Counted from the stretch's first letter, positions 1-8,479 are shown. The stretch is DNA of 26,138 nt from an uncultured Planctomycetota bacterium (GCA_903829565.1 CAIKQM010000442.1:1-26138), one strand, 5' to 3'. Program-made: numbers and translations. Notes: generated by a model from the letters alone, not told the origin.

Positions 1-540
1 CTTCCGCAGGTGGCCGAGCGCGCACGCTTGATGCGTGCCTGGCCTCATCAGTTGGGCTTGGGTGGTTGGCTGGCTGCTCTGGCGGCGCCTTTGGCCGAGG
101 AGTCACCGGCGTTGGTGCTCGAGCGCGCCGAGCGCTTGGCGCAAGGCCTCAAGTGTTCGGGAGAGGAGCAGGCGGTGCTGCTGGATGCTTTGCAGCTTGT
201 GTGCGAGCTGCAGCAGCACCTCGAGCCTGCGGCCACGCCGCCCAGCCGTGCTGTGCGTGTGCGGTGGGCACGCCGCGTAGGCCAGCGTTGTGCTTGGGAA
301 CTGGTCTGCAGGCTACAGCCTGAGTCGCACGTCTTGCGCACCTGGCGGGCCGAAGCAGAGAGTTGGACCGAGGCCGAGGTGCATCCCGCACCGTATGTAC
401 GCGCGGCTGACTTGCTGCAACTGGGTGTTGCTCGTGGCCCTCGCTTGGGCGAGCTGCTGCGCGCCTTGGAAACAGCGCAGCTAGACGGAGTAGTAGGCGA
501 CCGCGAGGCCGCGCTGCGCTTTGTGCAGGATCAGCTCTAG
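1..540 (+). CDS. CCA-adding enzyme / poly(A) polymerase family, C-terminal part (5' truncated by window edge)
   Basis: The reading frame is open from the first base of the window, so the gene almost certainly begins outside it and the GTG at 10 need not be the start. The visible part is helical and Arg/Leu/Ala-rich. It ends in a segment typical of the C-terminal domain of bacterial tRNA nucleotidyltransferases: an AADLLQLGVARGPRLGELL stretch followed by a short helix and a DGVVGDREAALRF tail, matching the family pattern of D-L-x-x-L-G-x-x-x-G-P-x-I-G-x-L-L with a final threonine/aspartate-rich turn. In the family this domain grips the tRNA elbow while the N-terminal head, not visible here, adds CCA. 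The gene converges on the UbiA-family gene with about 14 bp between stops. The family call is from the C-terminal signature only. Confidence 0.75.
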   Translation, partial: LPQVAERARLMRAWPHQLGLGGWLAALAAPLAEESPALVLERAERLAQGLKCSGEEQAVLLDALQLVCELQQHLEPAATPPSRAVRVRWARRVGQRCAWELVCRLQPESHVLRTWRAEAESWTEAEVHPAPYVRAADLLQLGVARGPRLGELLRALETAQLDGVVGDREAALRFVQDQL

Positions 541-554
541 CACTCTGCCCACAC

Positions 555-1469
555 TTAACTAGGCGGTGCGATGCGGCGCAACGACTTGGCCACCCAATAA
601 CCGCTCAAGATACAGGCCGCCGCAAGCCATGCGGACCAGCTCTGTTCGTTCTCTTTGATCGTGGCCAAGGTCATCGCCGCCAGCAGCAACAACATGCGAC
701 GCAGCACGGCCCCCATGGCGGCCTCGACGAGCTTCGGCTGTGCGAGTCGGCCTGTGGCTAAATGCTGCACCAAACCGCTGGCCCCAAGCACGACCAAGAT
801 GGCCGCACACAGGCGCGGCAACCACAAGTCTGCGCCTAGCCAGCCGACCCCGCCGGCCGCCAGCAACAGCAAGGTGCTGACTGTCAACCACACTTGCGGC
901 GCGCGTCCGGTCTCATCGCGCGCTTCGCCATCTTCGAAGCGCCCCAGGCGTCCGATCGCGTAGACATAGCCCGCGTAGATGCTGACCGCAGCCAAGGTCA
1001 CTGGCTCTGTCAAGGAGCCGCAACGCCACGCTGCTGCTCCCAGGTTGCCGCCGCGACACGCGGCCAACAGGCTGGGGCCGAGCCACGGTCCGCGTCCTGC
1101 CAAGGTGTACAGCAAGGCCAGAGCGGCGATGCCGGCCATCCACATGGTCGAGAGTGTGCCGAGCTGTGCTGCGCACAGCACGCCGCCGAGCATGAGAGCC
1201 GCGCCCACAGCAAAGGCCGTCTGCGGCCGCACCGCTCCCGAGGGGATCGGTCGCGTCGGGCGCGTGCGCGCATCATGCTCGCGATCACGCCAATCGTTCA
1301 ACGCCAGCGCGCCGTGGTAGATCCCTACAGAAGCACCTGCTTGCCACAGCAGCGGTTCCCAACCCGGAAACACACCGTGGTAGGCGAGCCAAGTACCCGC
1401 AATGGCATCGGCCAGCGCTCCGGGCAGGAGCGAGATGCGCACCAACGCGAGTAGAGGCTGCACGCGCAT
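555..1469 (-). CDS. UbiA-family prenyltransferase (EboC-like), integral membrane
   Basis: This is a 304-residue polytopic membrane protein with about eight to nine hydrophobic segments. The first Asp-rich motif of UbiA enzymes is present as NDWRDREHD (residues 58-66), followed by RPTRPIPSG (70-78), the usual substrate and Mg2+-diphosphate site. The second Asp-rich region is weaker: RFEDGEARDETG at about 177-188. UbiA enzymes move a prenyl group from a prenyl diphosphate to an aromatic or other acceptor within the membrane. The acceptor cannot be read from sequence; the N-terminal LLPGALADAIAG and the overall length recall the EboC subgroup rather than UbiA or MenA. The start is 4 bp after the rseP stop, so it is probably the third gene of a dxr-rseP-prenyltransferase operon. 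That order places it next to isoprenoid precursor synthesis. Confidence 0.8.
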   Translation of the reverse strand: MRVQPLLALVRISLLPGALADAIAGTWLAYHGVFPGWEPLLWQAGASVGIYHGALALNDWRDREHDARTRPTRPIPSGAVRPQTAFAVGAALMLGGVLCAAQLGTLSTMWMAGIAALALLYTLAGRGPWLGPSLLAACRGGNLGAAAWRCGSLTEPVTLAAVSIYAGYVYAIGRLGRFEDGEARDETGRAPQVWLTVSTLLLLAAGGVGWLGADLWLPRLCAAILVVLGASGLVQHLATGRLAQPKLVEAAMGAVLRRMLLLLAAMTLATIKENEQSWSAWLAAACILSGYWVAKSLRRIAPPS

Positions 1470-1473
1470 GCGT

Positions 1474-3330
1474 TCAGGTGAAGAACCAGCGCACCACGTC
1501 GTTGAAGGTGACCCACACCATCAAGCTGACGACCAGCGCAACACCTACCGTTTGGCTCCAACCCATGACGCGATCCGAGACGGGGGACCCTTTGACCTTC
1601 TCTACCAAGAGGAAGAACAAGTGCCCGCCATCCAGCACGGGGATGGGCAACACATTCAAGAAGGCCAGGTTGAGGCTCAGGATGCACAGGAAGAAGAAGA
1701 ACTTCGCCAAGCCATACTCCGCGAAGCTATGCGACACCACGCCGATCGTGATGATGCCGCCCACATTCGAGCTGCCCACATTGCCAAGCACGAGCCCCTT
1801 CAAGACGCGCGCGGTTTCGGTGAGGAACTTCCAGCTGGATTGCAGGCCGATGGCGACCGCATCCAGCGGGCCGGTGGCGCGCACCGTGTGACGCGCTTCT
1901 TCGAGCGCGAAGCCTGCATCCCAGGTGGTCCACGAAGCGATGGCGACGGTGACTTGTAGCTCGCGCTCCACACCTTGTGCGTCGGTACGAGCCAGTGTCC
2001 AAGTCCGCGCTTCATTGCCCGCGTTTTGAGTGGCTTGCCGCAAGGCTTCAAAGTCCGCTACACGGGCTTCGCCGATCTTGACGATGCGGTCGCCGTTGAG
2101 GACTCCGGCCTGGGCTGCTGCGCCACCGGCCCGCGCCCACACGCGGTTGGAGCCCGAAGCCTGTCCTAGCGCGATGCACTTAACGAAACGCGCGGCTGAA
2201 GTGCTGTCCAAAGTACTGGACAGGCGCAGCACGCTATCTTCGCGCTCGATGACCAACTCGACCGCGCCGCTTGCTTGTGACAAGGCCCGATCGAGATCGT
2301 AGTGCTGCAGAATCCACTGCCCGTTCACTTGGCGCAGGCGATCGCCCACACGCAGGTCCAAGCCCTGCAGGCCATCGACATCACGCAGCCCCAAGACTTG
2401 GTTCCAAGCCGGTGAAACACCTGCAATCGGCTTGTCTGCGATGGTCGTAGAGGTCGGCGGCACGACAACGCTGCGCTGGGTACCGTCCACGCCGGCGACT
2501 TGCAGGCGCAACTCTTCCCCACGCGCCAAGCGATCGCTCAGGGCTTCAAAGACCGAGAGCGTGGCGGGGGCTCCGTCCACAGCAACGATGCGCTCGCCAC
2601 TCACCAAGCCTGCCGCTTCGGCTGCACCGGCCTTGCTGACGACGATGCGTGCTTGCGGATCCGGCATGGGTGTCAGGCCCGCGGTGTAGAGCTTCATCTG
2701 CTCGTTCCACTCGGGGCGCAGTTGCACCTCGCGCGGAGCGCTTTCGCCCGGCAGCAAAACGGTCAGAGTCGCAGCCTCAGGCGCGCGCAACGCGACTGCG
2801 GTCGGGATGTCCGCAAAGCCACGCATCGGCTCGTCATCGACGGCGAGCACGCGTGTGCCTGCAGGCAAGCCCGCCTTCCATGCGGCAGAACCAGGCTCGG
2901 CCGGGCCCAGCAACGGCTCAGGGAAGGGCACACCAATCGCGAACACGATGGGGAACACCACCATCGCGAACACGAGGTTCATCAGCACACCGCCCGAGAA
3001 GATCAAGAAGCGCGCGCCCACACTCTTGGCGCGCAAGTCATCGCTTTCAGTCGCGTTGGCACCGGTCTGCGCTGCTGCAGGCTCGCCTTCCGTGGGTCCG
3101 CCTTCGCCCTTCATCTGCACATAGCCGCCCAACGGCACAGCGGCCAGCTGGTAGGTCGTGTCGCCACGCTTCCAACCAAACAACTTGGGACCAAAGCCCA
3201 AGCTGAAGGTCTCCACGCGCACACCGCACCGACGCGCGGCAAGGAAGTGGCCTAGTTCGTGCACGAAGATGACGAGCCCGATGCCGAAAGCGACGAGCAA
3301 GATGCGGCTGATGTCAGAGATCCAGTCCAT
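1474..3330 (-). CDS. rseP: RIP site-2 protease, RseP-like (M50), with four PDZ-like modules
   Basis: The 618-residue zinc metalloprotease lies in the inner membrane. In this family it cuts transmembrane segments of anti-sigma factors and cleaved signal peptides. The zinc site HELGH is at residues 24-28 in the first membrane helix, and the third ligand is Asp567 in NVLPIPVLDGGH (559-570) near the C-terminus. Between them are four PDZ-like modules, at about 136-205, 220-292, 304-373 and 392-463. E. coli RseP has two in about 450 residues, so this protein is long because of extra periplasmic modules. Membrane segments are at about 11-30, 105-135, 545-565 and 595-615. The gene starts 4 bp after the dxr stop, a common dxr-rseP arrangement across bacteria. 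Confidence 0.93.
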   Translation of the reverse strand: MDWISDISRILLVAFGIGLVIFVHELGHFLAARRCGVRVETFSLGFGPKLFGWKRGDTTYQLAAVPLGGYVQMKGEGGPTEGEPAAAQTGANATESDDLRAKSVGARFLIFSGGVLMNLVFAMVVFPIVFAIGVPFPEPLLGPAEPGSAAWKAGLPAGTRVLAVDDEPMRGFADIPTAVALRAPEAATLTVLLPGESAPREVQLRPEWNEQMKLYTAGLTPMPDPQARIVVSKAGAAEAAGLVSGERIVAVDGAPATLSVFEALSDRLARGEELRLQVAGVDGTQRSVVVPPTSTTIADKPIAGVSPAWNQVLGLRDVDGLQGLDLRVGDRLRQVNGQWILQHYDLDRALSQASGAVELVIEREDSVLRLSSTLDSTSAARFVKCIALGQASGSNRVWARAGGAAAQAGVLNGDRIVKIGEARVADFEALRQATQNAGNEARTWTLARTDAQGVERELQVTVAIASWTTWDAGFALEEARHTVRATGPLDAVAIGLQSSWKFLTETARVLKGLVLGNVGSSNVGGIITIGVVSHSFAEYGLAKFFFFLCILSLNLAFLNVLPIPVLDGGHLFFLLVEKVKGSPVSDRVMGWSQTVGVALVVSLMVWVTFNDVVRWFFT

Positions 3331-3334
3331 GTGC

Positions 3335-4504
3335 TTAGGTGACAGCGCGTGCAGCAGCCGTCTGGTGTACGAGGTTGGCGGTCAACTCGCGCGCTTGCGC
3401 ATCGGCTTGCAGCAGGGCGGAGATGGATTGGTCCAGTCCCGGACGCAGAGTCAGGGCGCGCTCGACCAGGCGCGTGATGTCCGTGAAGCCGATGCGCCCG
3501 GCGAGGAATGCCTCTACAGCTACCTCATCGGCCGCATTCAAGACGGCACCCGCATCGCTGCCTTCGGCGATGACGCGCCAACCCAACGCTAGGGCCGGAA
3601 AGCGTTCTAGATCCGGTGGTTCAAAGCTCAAGTTGGCCATGCTGCGCACGTCAAATCCGGCATACGGCGACGGTGCGCGATCGGGATGATGCAGCGCGTA
3701 GTGGATCGGCACGCGCATGTCCGGCGGGCCCAACTGAGCAATCACGGAACCATCGACGAACTCGACCATCGAATGCACCACCGATTGGGGATGCACCACT
3801 ACCTCGATGCGCTCGCGCTCCAGACCGAACAAGTGGTGGAGTTCGATGATCTCCAAGGCCTTGTTCATCAAGGTCGCGCTGCCGATGGTGATGCGCGGCC
3901 CCATGCGCCAGTTCGGATGGGCCAACGCTTGTTCCACCGTGGTATGCGCGAGGCGTTCACGCGGTGTGGTGCGCAAGGGACCGCCAGAGGCTGTCAAAAT
4001 CACTTTACGCACGCGCTGCATGGACTCGCCGCGCAAGCATTGGAAGACCGCCGAGTGCTCCGAATCCACCGGCACAATCGTGGCCCCGGACTCTTGGGCC
4101 ATGCGCACCAAGTGGGCTCCGGCAACCACCAACGATTCCTTGTTCGCCAGCGCCAGTGTCTTGCCACGTCGCAACACCACTTCGCTGGGAGCCACGCCGG
4201 CAGCACCGACCACTCCATGCACAGCCAAGTCATACTCGGCGATCTGGCACAGCTCGACCAACGCCTCGGGACCTGCCAGCACACTTGTCTCGCGCGGCAC
4301 TTGAGGGCGCAACCACTCCGCGGCCTCGGCATCGAGCAGCGCGACGAAGGGCGGACGGAACTCGTGTACCTGCGCCAACAGCTGCTGCGCATCTTTGCGC
4401 GCCGCCAGACCCACGATGCGTCGGGCCTGAGGATCATTGCGCACGACATCCAACGTCTGGCGACCGATGGAGCCTGTGGAGCCGAGTACGAGGAGTCGTT
4501 GCAT
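3335..4504 (-). CDS. dxr: 1-deoxy-D-xylulose 5-phosphate reductoisomerase
   Basis: A cytosolic enzyme of the non-mevalonate isoprenoid pathway, it converts DXP to 2-C-methyl-D-erythritol 4-phosphate with NADPH and a divalent metal. The 389-residue product shows the NADPH loop GSTGSIG (residues 8-14), LANKESLV (119-126), the metal ligands Asp148 and Glu150 in PVDSEHS, the TASGGPLR loop (171-178), and NWRMGPRITIGSATLMNKALE (198-218) ending in the third metal ligand Glu218. PQSVVHSMVEF follows at 239-249. The frame stays open for another 127 codons upstream, but these run over the divergent Nudix gene and lack homology. The ATG at 4504 puts GSTGSIG at the usual distance from the N-terminus. It heads the minus-strand cluster with rseP and a prenyltransferase. 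Confidence 0.96.
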   Translation of the reverse strand: MQRLLVLGSTGSIGRQTLDVVRNDPQARRIVGLAARKDAQQLLAQVHEFRPPFVALLDAEAAEWLRPQVPRETSVLAGPEALVELCQIAEYDLAVHGVVGAAGVAPSEVVLRRGKTLALANKESLVVAGAHLVRMAQESGATIVPVDSEHSAVFQCLRGESMQRVRKVILTASGGPLRTTPRERLAHTTVEQALAHPNWRMGPRITIGSATLMNKALEIIELHHLFGLERERIEVVVHPQSVVHSMVEFVDGSVIAQLGPPDMRVPIHYALHHPDRAPSPYAGFDVRSMANLSFEPPDLERFPALALGWRVIAEGSDAGAVLNAADEVAVEAFLAGRIGFTDITRLVERALTLRPGLDQSISALLQADAQARELTANLVHQTAAARAVT

Positions 4505-4552
4505 GCGCGTGACCGTCCCAGAGTGTAGGTTCTGGGCTAGGATGCTCCCACG

Positions 4553-5056
4553 ATGATCCACGACTCGCGACACTGCTTGCATTGTGGCACGCCCACAGCG
4601 CCACGGGCGATTGAGGGTCGCGACCGCCGCGCCTGCGCCACTTGCGGCTGGGTGCATTGGCTCAATCCCGCTAGCGCTGCCGCGGGGCTGATTCTGGCCG
4701 AGCGGCGCGTGCTGCTGGTGCGCCGCTCCATCCAGCCCTGCGCCGGCCAATGGGCGCTGCCTGCTGGCTATCAAGAGATCGATGAACCCGCTGAGGAGGC
4801 GGCCCGCAGGGAGATCCGTGAGGAATGCGGCCTGGAGGTCGAAATCCAAGGGCTGCACGCCCTTTTGTGGATCCCCAGTCCCCACCGCCCGGCCAATCTG
4901 GCCGTGTTCCGTTGCACACCGACCACCTTTGACCTGCGCCCCGGTCCCGATGTGGAGGACGCCGCGTGGTTCGATCTCGACGCACTGCCGCGGGAATTGG
5001 CCTTTGATAACGGCCCGCAGATCCTGTGGCCGCTACGCGATCAACGACCGGGCTAG
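4553..5056 (+). CDS. Nudix hydrolase with N-terminal zinc ribbon
   Basis: The 167-residue product has a small zinc ribbon at the N-terminus (Cys8, Cys11, Cys28, Cys31) followed by a Nudix fold. The Nudix box fits the consensus G-x5-E-x7-R-E-U-x-E-E-x-G-U exactly, from Gly72 to Leu94. Such enzymes hydrolyse nucleoside diphosphates linked to another group, using Mg2+ bound by the box glutamates. The zinc ribbon resembles that of NADH pyrophosphatase (NudC), but the protein is shorter and I see no SQPWPFPxS motif, so NAD(H) specificity is not supported. The gene diverges from dxr with 48 bp between start codons. A TAGGAT hexamer at 4538-4543, about 10 bp before the ATG, could be a -10 box giving a nearly leaderless mRNA; this is weak. 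Confidence 0.9.
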   Translation: MIHDSRHCLHCGTPTAPRAIEGRDRRACATCGWVHWLNPASAAAGLILAERRVLLVRRSIQPCAGQWALPAGYQEIDEPAEEAARREIREECGLEVEIQGLHALLWIPSPHRPANLAVFRCTPTTFDLRPGPDVEDAAWFDLDALPRELAFDNGPQILWPLRDQRPG

Positions 5057-5136
5057 ATGGCGCGGAACTTATAGGTGACGAAGCTAGCGCCGCCGACTAC
5101 TCTGACGGCGTACCGCAGACCCAAGGAGTGAGTGCC

Positions 5137-6411
5137 GTGAAGCGATCCCTGCTGCTCTTGTCCATCGCCTTCGTCGCCGCCGCTTTCGCGCCGGTCGAGG
5201 AAGTTCTGAAGCCTGCCGACCATGCCGCGCTCGGTAAGAGCATTCAGGCTTGGGTGAAGGCCAGTAACGAGAACAAAGGTATTTCCAAGGCCTACGAAGA
5301 GCTCGCCAAAGAGATTGAGAAGCTCGACAAGAAGGCCAAGCGCAACACGCTCGCCCTGACGGGGGACTTGGGCCGTGCCGTGTGGGCCAGCTACGACTAC
5401 AGCAAGGGGCGCGTCGTCAAGGGCAAGGTGCACAAGGACACGGTGCCCGCCTATTGGGACGACAAGGCCAAGCTCGAGTACGCGGTATGGACGCCGGCCA
5501 AGTACGACCCGCGTCAGGCCTATCCGTTGCTCGTGTGCTTCCCTGATAAGGGTCAGAAGCCCGAGCAGCACCTCATGGAAGACTGGATGGATCCGGGCTT
5601 GCGTGAGAAGGCCGTTTTGCTGTGCATTCCGCTGCCGGAGAACGAAGCGGATTGGAACGACGCCGATGCAGGCGCCAGCAAGCCCACCGGCACAGGCAAT
5701 CTGTTCACCTTGTTGAATGGTCCCGAAGCCATCACGCGCAGCCACGCGATCGACTTCGACAAGATCTTCCTGTGCGGTCGCGGCCAAAGCGTGGGCACGG
5801 CGCTGGTCTTCGGCTCGCGCTTCCCGGATCGTTTTGCCGGCATCATCGGTCGCGCTGGCGACACGCTGGCGGTGACGAACGAGAACTTCCGCAACCTGCC
5901 GACCTTGTTCTGCGGTGCGGGTGCGAACGCTACGGCCTTCCTCGATGCGAACGACAAGCTCGGGTACAAGAACTGCACCGTCAAAGCCGACGGCAACGAA
6001 GCCGATGTGTGGGCCTGGATCGGCGTGCAAAAGCGCGCTGCCAACCCGACAGAAATCGTGCTCTGGCCGGGTGTGCCTTCACCCAAGCGCGCCTACTGGA
6101 TCGAGACCTCGTGGGACGGCCAAGGGACTGCGTGGATCAAGGCCACAGCCGATCGCGCCACGAACACCGTCACCGTCACTGGCGAAGGCGTCACCAAGGT
6201 CACGCTGTACATGAACGATGTGCTGCTGGACCTCGACAAGCCCGTCAAGGTGGTGTGCAACGGGGTGGAGTCGAACAGCACGATCCCGCGCAACCTCGAG
6301 CGCACCATGGGCCTGATCTACAAGGGCCGTAACGACCCGGGCAAGATCTACGTGAACTTCAAGGAGTACGACTTGCCCCCGCCGAAGAAGGACAAGGAAG
6401 CCGGCAAGTGA
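5137..6411 (+). CDS. Secreted alpha/beta-hydrolase (esterase-like) with no visible catalytic histidine
   Basis: The chosen start is the GTG at 5137, because AAGGAG at 5123-5128 lies 8 bp upstream and the resulting protein begins with a clean signal peptide (residues 1 to about 18). The longer open frame back to 5026 has no such support. After a helical Lys/Glu-rich region (about 25-75) comes an esterase-like alpha/beta-hydrolase core. A GQSVG nucleophile elbow has Ser218, preceded by KIFLCGR. The C-terminal region from about 310 (YWIETSWDGQGTAWIKA) resembles the beta-sandwich tail found on secreted esterase-like proteins. No histidine occurs anywhere after Ser218, so the classical Ser-Asp-His triad cannot be completed in the usual order. 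It may be a non-enzymatic binding protein or use another mechanism. Its stop overlaps the next start (GTGA). Confidence 0.75.
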   Translation: MKRSLLLLSIAFVAAAFAPVEEVLKPADHAALGKSIQAWVKASNENKGISKAYEELAKEIEKLDKKAKRNTLALTGDLGRAVWASYDYSKGRVVKGKVHKDTVPAYWDDKAKLEYAVWTPAKYDPRQAYPLLVCFPDKGQKPEQHLMEDWMDPGLREKAVLLCIPLPENEADWNDADAGASKPTGTGNLFTLLNGPEAITRSHAIDFDKIFLCGRGQSVGTALVFGSRFPDRFAGIIGRAGDTLAVTNENFRNLPTLFCGAGANATAFLDANDKLGYKNCTVKADGNEADVWAWIGVQKRAANPTEIVLWPGVPSPKRAYWIETSWDGQGTAWIKATADRATNTVTVTGEGVTKVTLYMNDVLLDLDKPVKVVCNGVESNSTIPRNLERTMGLIYKGRNDPGKIYVNFKEYDLPPPKKDKEAGK

Positions 6412-8027
6412 CGGGACTGACCGGCGTGCACCGGCCGCATGTGCGCGTGCTGGGCGCGTCTATCGCGTTCTTAGCGGGTGCCGCGACTATGGCGGGCGAG
6501 TTGGCGGCTGTCCGCTTGCTCGCCCCTTGGTTTGGTGCCTCCACGATTGTGTGGACCAATGTGATCGGCGTCGTGTTGTTGGCGCTGTCGCTGGGGTATC
6601 TGCTCGGAGCGCGTTGGGCCAACGGTGCTGCGCCTTGGACGGTGCTGAGTCGAGCGCTGTGTGCGGGAGGCCTTCTGCTCGCTGCCGCACCGCACCTCGT
6701 CGCCTGGTACGCCCAGTGGTTCCTGCCTGCGAACTTGGCTCTGGATGCTGCCGACGGCGTGCTGCAGTGGGGGAGCCTCGCCACCGCGGGCTTGGTGTTC
6801 TTACCCCCTATGGTGGCCTTGGGCTGTGTTTCGCCCTTGATTGTCGAGTGGTGGACACGCGCCACACAGGCCCATGCTGGCAGCGCCGGCGGCTTCGTGC
6901 TGGCCGCCTCCACACTGGGCTCACTGCTCGGAACCTTCGTGGCCACGCATGTGTTGGTGCCGAGCTTGGGCTTGGTCCTGACCTTCACGGTGGCGGGTGG
7001 CGTGCTTGTGCTCGTAGGGGTGATCGTGGCGCTCACGCAGCGCCAGCTGCTGGGTTTGCTGTGGTTGGTGCCGTTGGCGGGCATGGCCACGCATGAGGCT
7101 GTAGCCTCGCCTGCCCCTAGCCCCATCGTGCGCGTCTTGGCGCAAGGTGAGTCCGCGCTGCAAAGCGTGCGCGTGGTCGAGCAAGTGGCCTTAGGTAACC
7201 CGCCGTGGCGCTTTTTGCAGGTCAATGAGAGCTTCGACTCCTTCCAAAGCGTGTGGAGCCCCACCCCCGGCCTGTTGAGCAACGGGTACTACTACGACCT
7301 GTTCGCACTGCCTGTGCTGGCCGAGCCCGCGCGTGAGCGCCTGCACATGGGCATCATTGGCTTGGGAGCCGGCACAGCGTGGCGCGTGGTGGACGGTGTG
7401 CGTCCCGCCAGCATGCAGCTGACGGGTGAAGGTGCCGAACTCGATCCTTTGGTGGTCGAGTATGCGCACACCTACCTCGATTTGCCGCGCGATGGCACAC
7501 GCTTGCGCGTCTTGTCCGGTGTCGATGGACGCATGTACCTGCAGCACGCAGCCCGGAGCGTGGATGTGCTGGTGGTGGATGCCTATCGCAACCAAACCGA
7601 GATTCCGGCTCATTTGGCCACGTTGGAGTTTTGGACGCTCTGTCAAAACCGTTTGACAGAAGGTGGTTGGTTGCTGGCCAATGTGGGCTCGTTCGGCTTG
7701 CAGGATCCGCTTCTCCAGGCCTTGGCGCGCACGCTAGCGCAAGCCTTTGGGGCCGAAGTGCATGTGTGGCGCGTGCCCTTTGCGCGCAACGCGGTGCTGA
7801 TTGCACGCAAGCACGCGCAGGTTCCGGATCCGGCGCACTTGGTGACTGGCAACGAGAGCTTTGATGCCTTGTTGCGCGCCATCGCCCGACCGGAGATGCA
7901 CTGCGTGGTGGCGCCGCCTGCAACGCTCGAATCCGTGCTCAGCGATGACTGCGCGCCGCTCGAGGCCTTGGGTGCGCGTTCGCTGTCCAGGGCACGGGCT
8001 GTGGCGCGCGGAGAGGTCGCGCCTTGA
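6408..8027 (+). CDS. Membrane-anchored spermidine-synthase-like (aminopropyltransferase-fold) protein
   Basis: The 539-residue product has about seven to eight membrane helices in residues 13-225, then a soluble domain with the spermidine-synthase/methyltransferase fold. Visible motifs are the nucleotide loop GLGAGT (318-323), GAELDPLVVEYA (342-353) with the acidic residue that binds the ribose in the family, SGVDGRMYL (370-378), and DAYRNQTEIPAHLATLEFW (391-409), where family members carry a catalytic Asp (Asp391). The second Asp of the classical D-x-x-D-P polyamine motif is missing. The substrate is therefore unclear, as for many membrane-fused homologues. The GTG start at 6408 has AAGGAAG 7 bp upstream and overlaps the stop of the esterase-like gene by 4 bp, indicating translational coupling. 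Confidence 0.82.
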   Translation: MTGLTGVHRPHVRVLGASIAFLAGAATMAGELAAVRLLAPWFGASTIVWTNVIGVVLLALSLGYLLGARWANGAAPWTVLSRALCAGGLLLAAAPHLVAWYAQWFLPANLALDAADGVLQWGSLATAGLVFLPPMVALGCVSPLIVEWWTRATQAHAGSAGGFVLAASTLGSLLGTFVATHVLVPSLGLVLTFTVAGGVLVLVGVIVALTQRQLLGLLWLVPLAGMATHEAVASPAPSPIVRVLAQGESALQSVRVVEQVALGNPPWRFLQVNESFDSFQSVWSPTPGLLSNGYYYDLFALPVLAEPARERLHMGIIGLGAGTAWRVVDGVRPASMQLTGEGAELDPLVVEYAHTYLDLPRDGTRLRVLSGVDGRMYLQHAARSVDVLVVDAYRNQTEIPAHLATLEFWTLCQNRLTEGGWLLANVGSFGLQDPLLQALARTLAQAFGAEVHVWRVPFARNAVLIARKHAQVPDPAHLVTGNESFDALLRAIARPEMHCVVAPPATLESVLSDDCAPLEALGARSLSRARAVARGEVAP

Positions 8028-8464
8028 GCTGGCTCGTGAGTGCTGTCTTGGTGTGTGCCGCCTCGGCCCATCCTCAGGCCGATCCGCAGGCTGAGGCTTG
8101 GCAACAGCGCGTGTACGCTGCGTGGACAGCGGGGGACTTGTACACCGCTCGTCAACTGGCCTTGACAGCCGGTGTGGCGCATCCCAACGACGCACTGCTG
8201 GCGGAGTATGAGTTGCAGCTCGCTGTGGCACTCAGCGATGGCCAAGGCGCAGCGACTGCGTTGCAGCGGCTCAAGACCAGCGCCACCTCGACCTCTGCGG
8301 AGCGCTTGCTCGCGCTGGAAGCGCAAGTGACCGAGCTCGTTGCGCGTGATGGTGACGGCGAGCAGAGCGTGCAGCGGGCGCAAGTGGCGTGCGCAGCCTT
8401 GGCCTTGGTGACGCTCGTCTTGGCGTGGCTAGGGCTGGCTAAAGCAACTGCCCGCCCGGGGTAG
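8024..8464 (+). CDS. Small exported/membrane protein, TPR-like helical, unknown function
   Basis: The TTG start at 8024 overlaps the stop of the preceding gene (TTGA) and has GAGAGG at 8011-8016 with a 7-bp spacer. The 146-residue product begins with a short signal sequence ending near residue 15 (CAASA). It continues with alternating helices rich in Ala/Leu/Gln, compatible with two or three TPR-like hairpins. It ends with one membrane helix (about 122-140) and a short basic tail. A protein held by its C-terminal helix with a helical outer domain fits a scaffold for the two proteins encoded upstream, but that role is inferred from gene order only. I do not recognise a family. The stop codon lies in the loop of a strong hairpin. 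Confidence 0.65.
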   Translation: MSWLVSAVLVCAASAHPQADPQAEAWQQRVYAAWTAGDLYTARQLALTAGVAHPNDALLAEYELQLAVALSDGQGAATALQRLKTSATSTSAERLLALEAQVTELVARDGDGEQSVQRAQVACAALALVTLVLAWLGLAKATARPG

Positions 8465-8479
8465 TCCCCGAGCGGGCAG
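8448..8479. terminator. Hairpin between convergent genes, likely bidirectional terminator
   Basis: Two 14-base arms (8448-8461 and 8466-8479) pair with one mismatch around a TAGT loop. The stem is almost pure G/C. The loop holds the stop codon of the upstream plus-strand gene, and the stop of the minus-strand HEAT gene is 37 bp further on. There is no T-tract after the stem on the plus strand and only a short T-rich stretch on the minus strand, so efficiency as an intrinsic terminator is uncertain. Confidence 0.55.

Noticed and set aside
4505..4552. Defined divergent promoters between dxr and the Nudix gene
   Set aside because: Hexamers resembling -10 boxes (TAGGAT on plus, TACACT on minus) exist, but no acceptable -35 partner was found.
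3335..4885. Extended 516-residue frame for dxr
   Set aside because: The extra N-terminal part runs over the divergent Nudix gene and has no family match; the ATG at 4504 gives the usual distance to the NADPH motif.
5026..5136. Earlier start for the esterase-like gene
   Set aside because: It lies within the Nudix gene and before a good Shine-Dalgarno sequence (5123-5128); the signal peptide starts at 5137.
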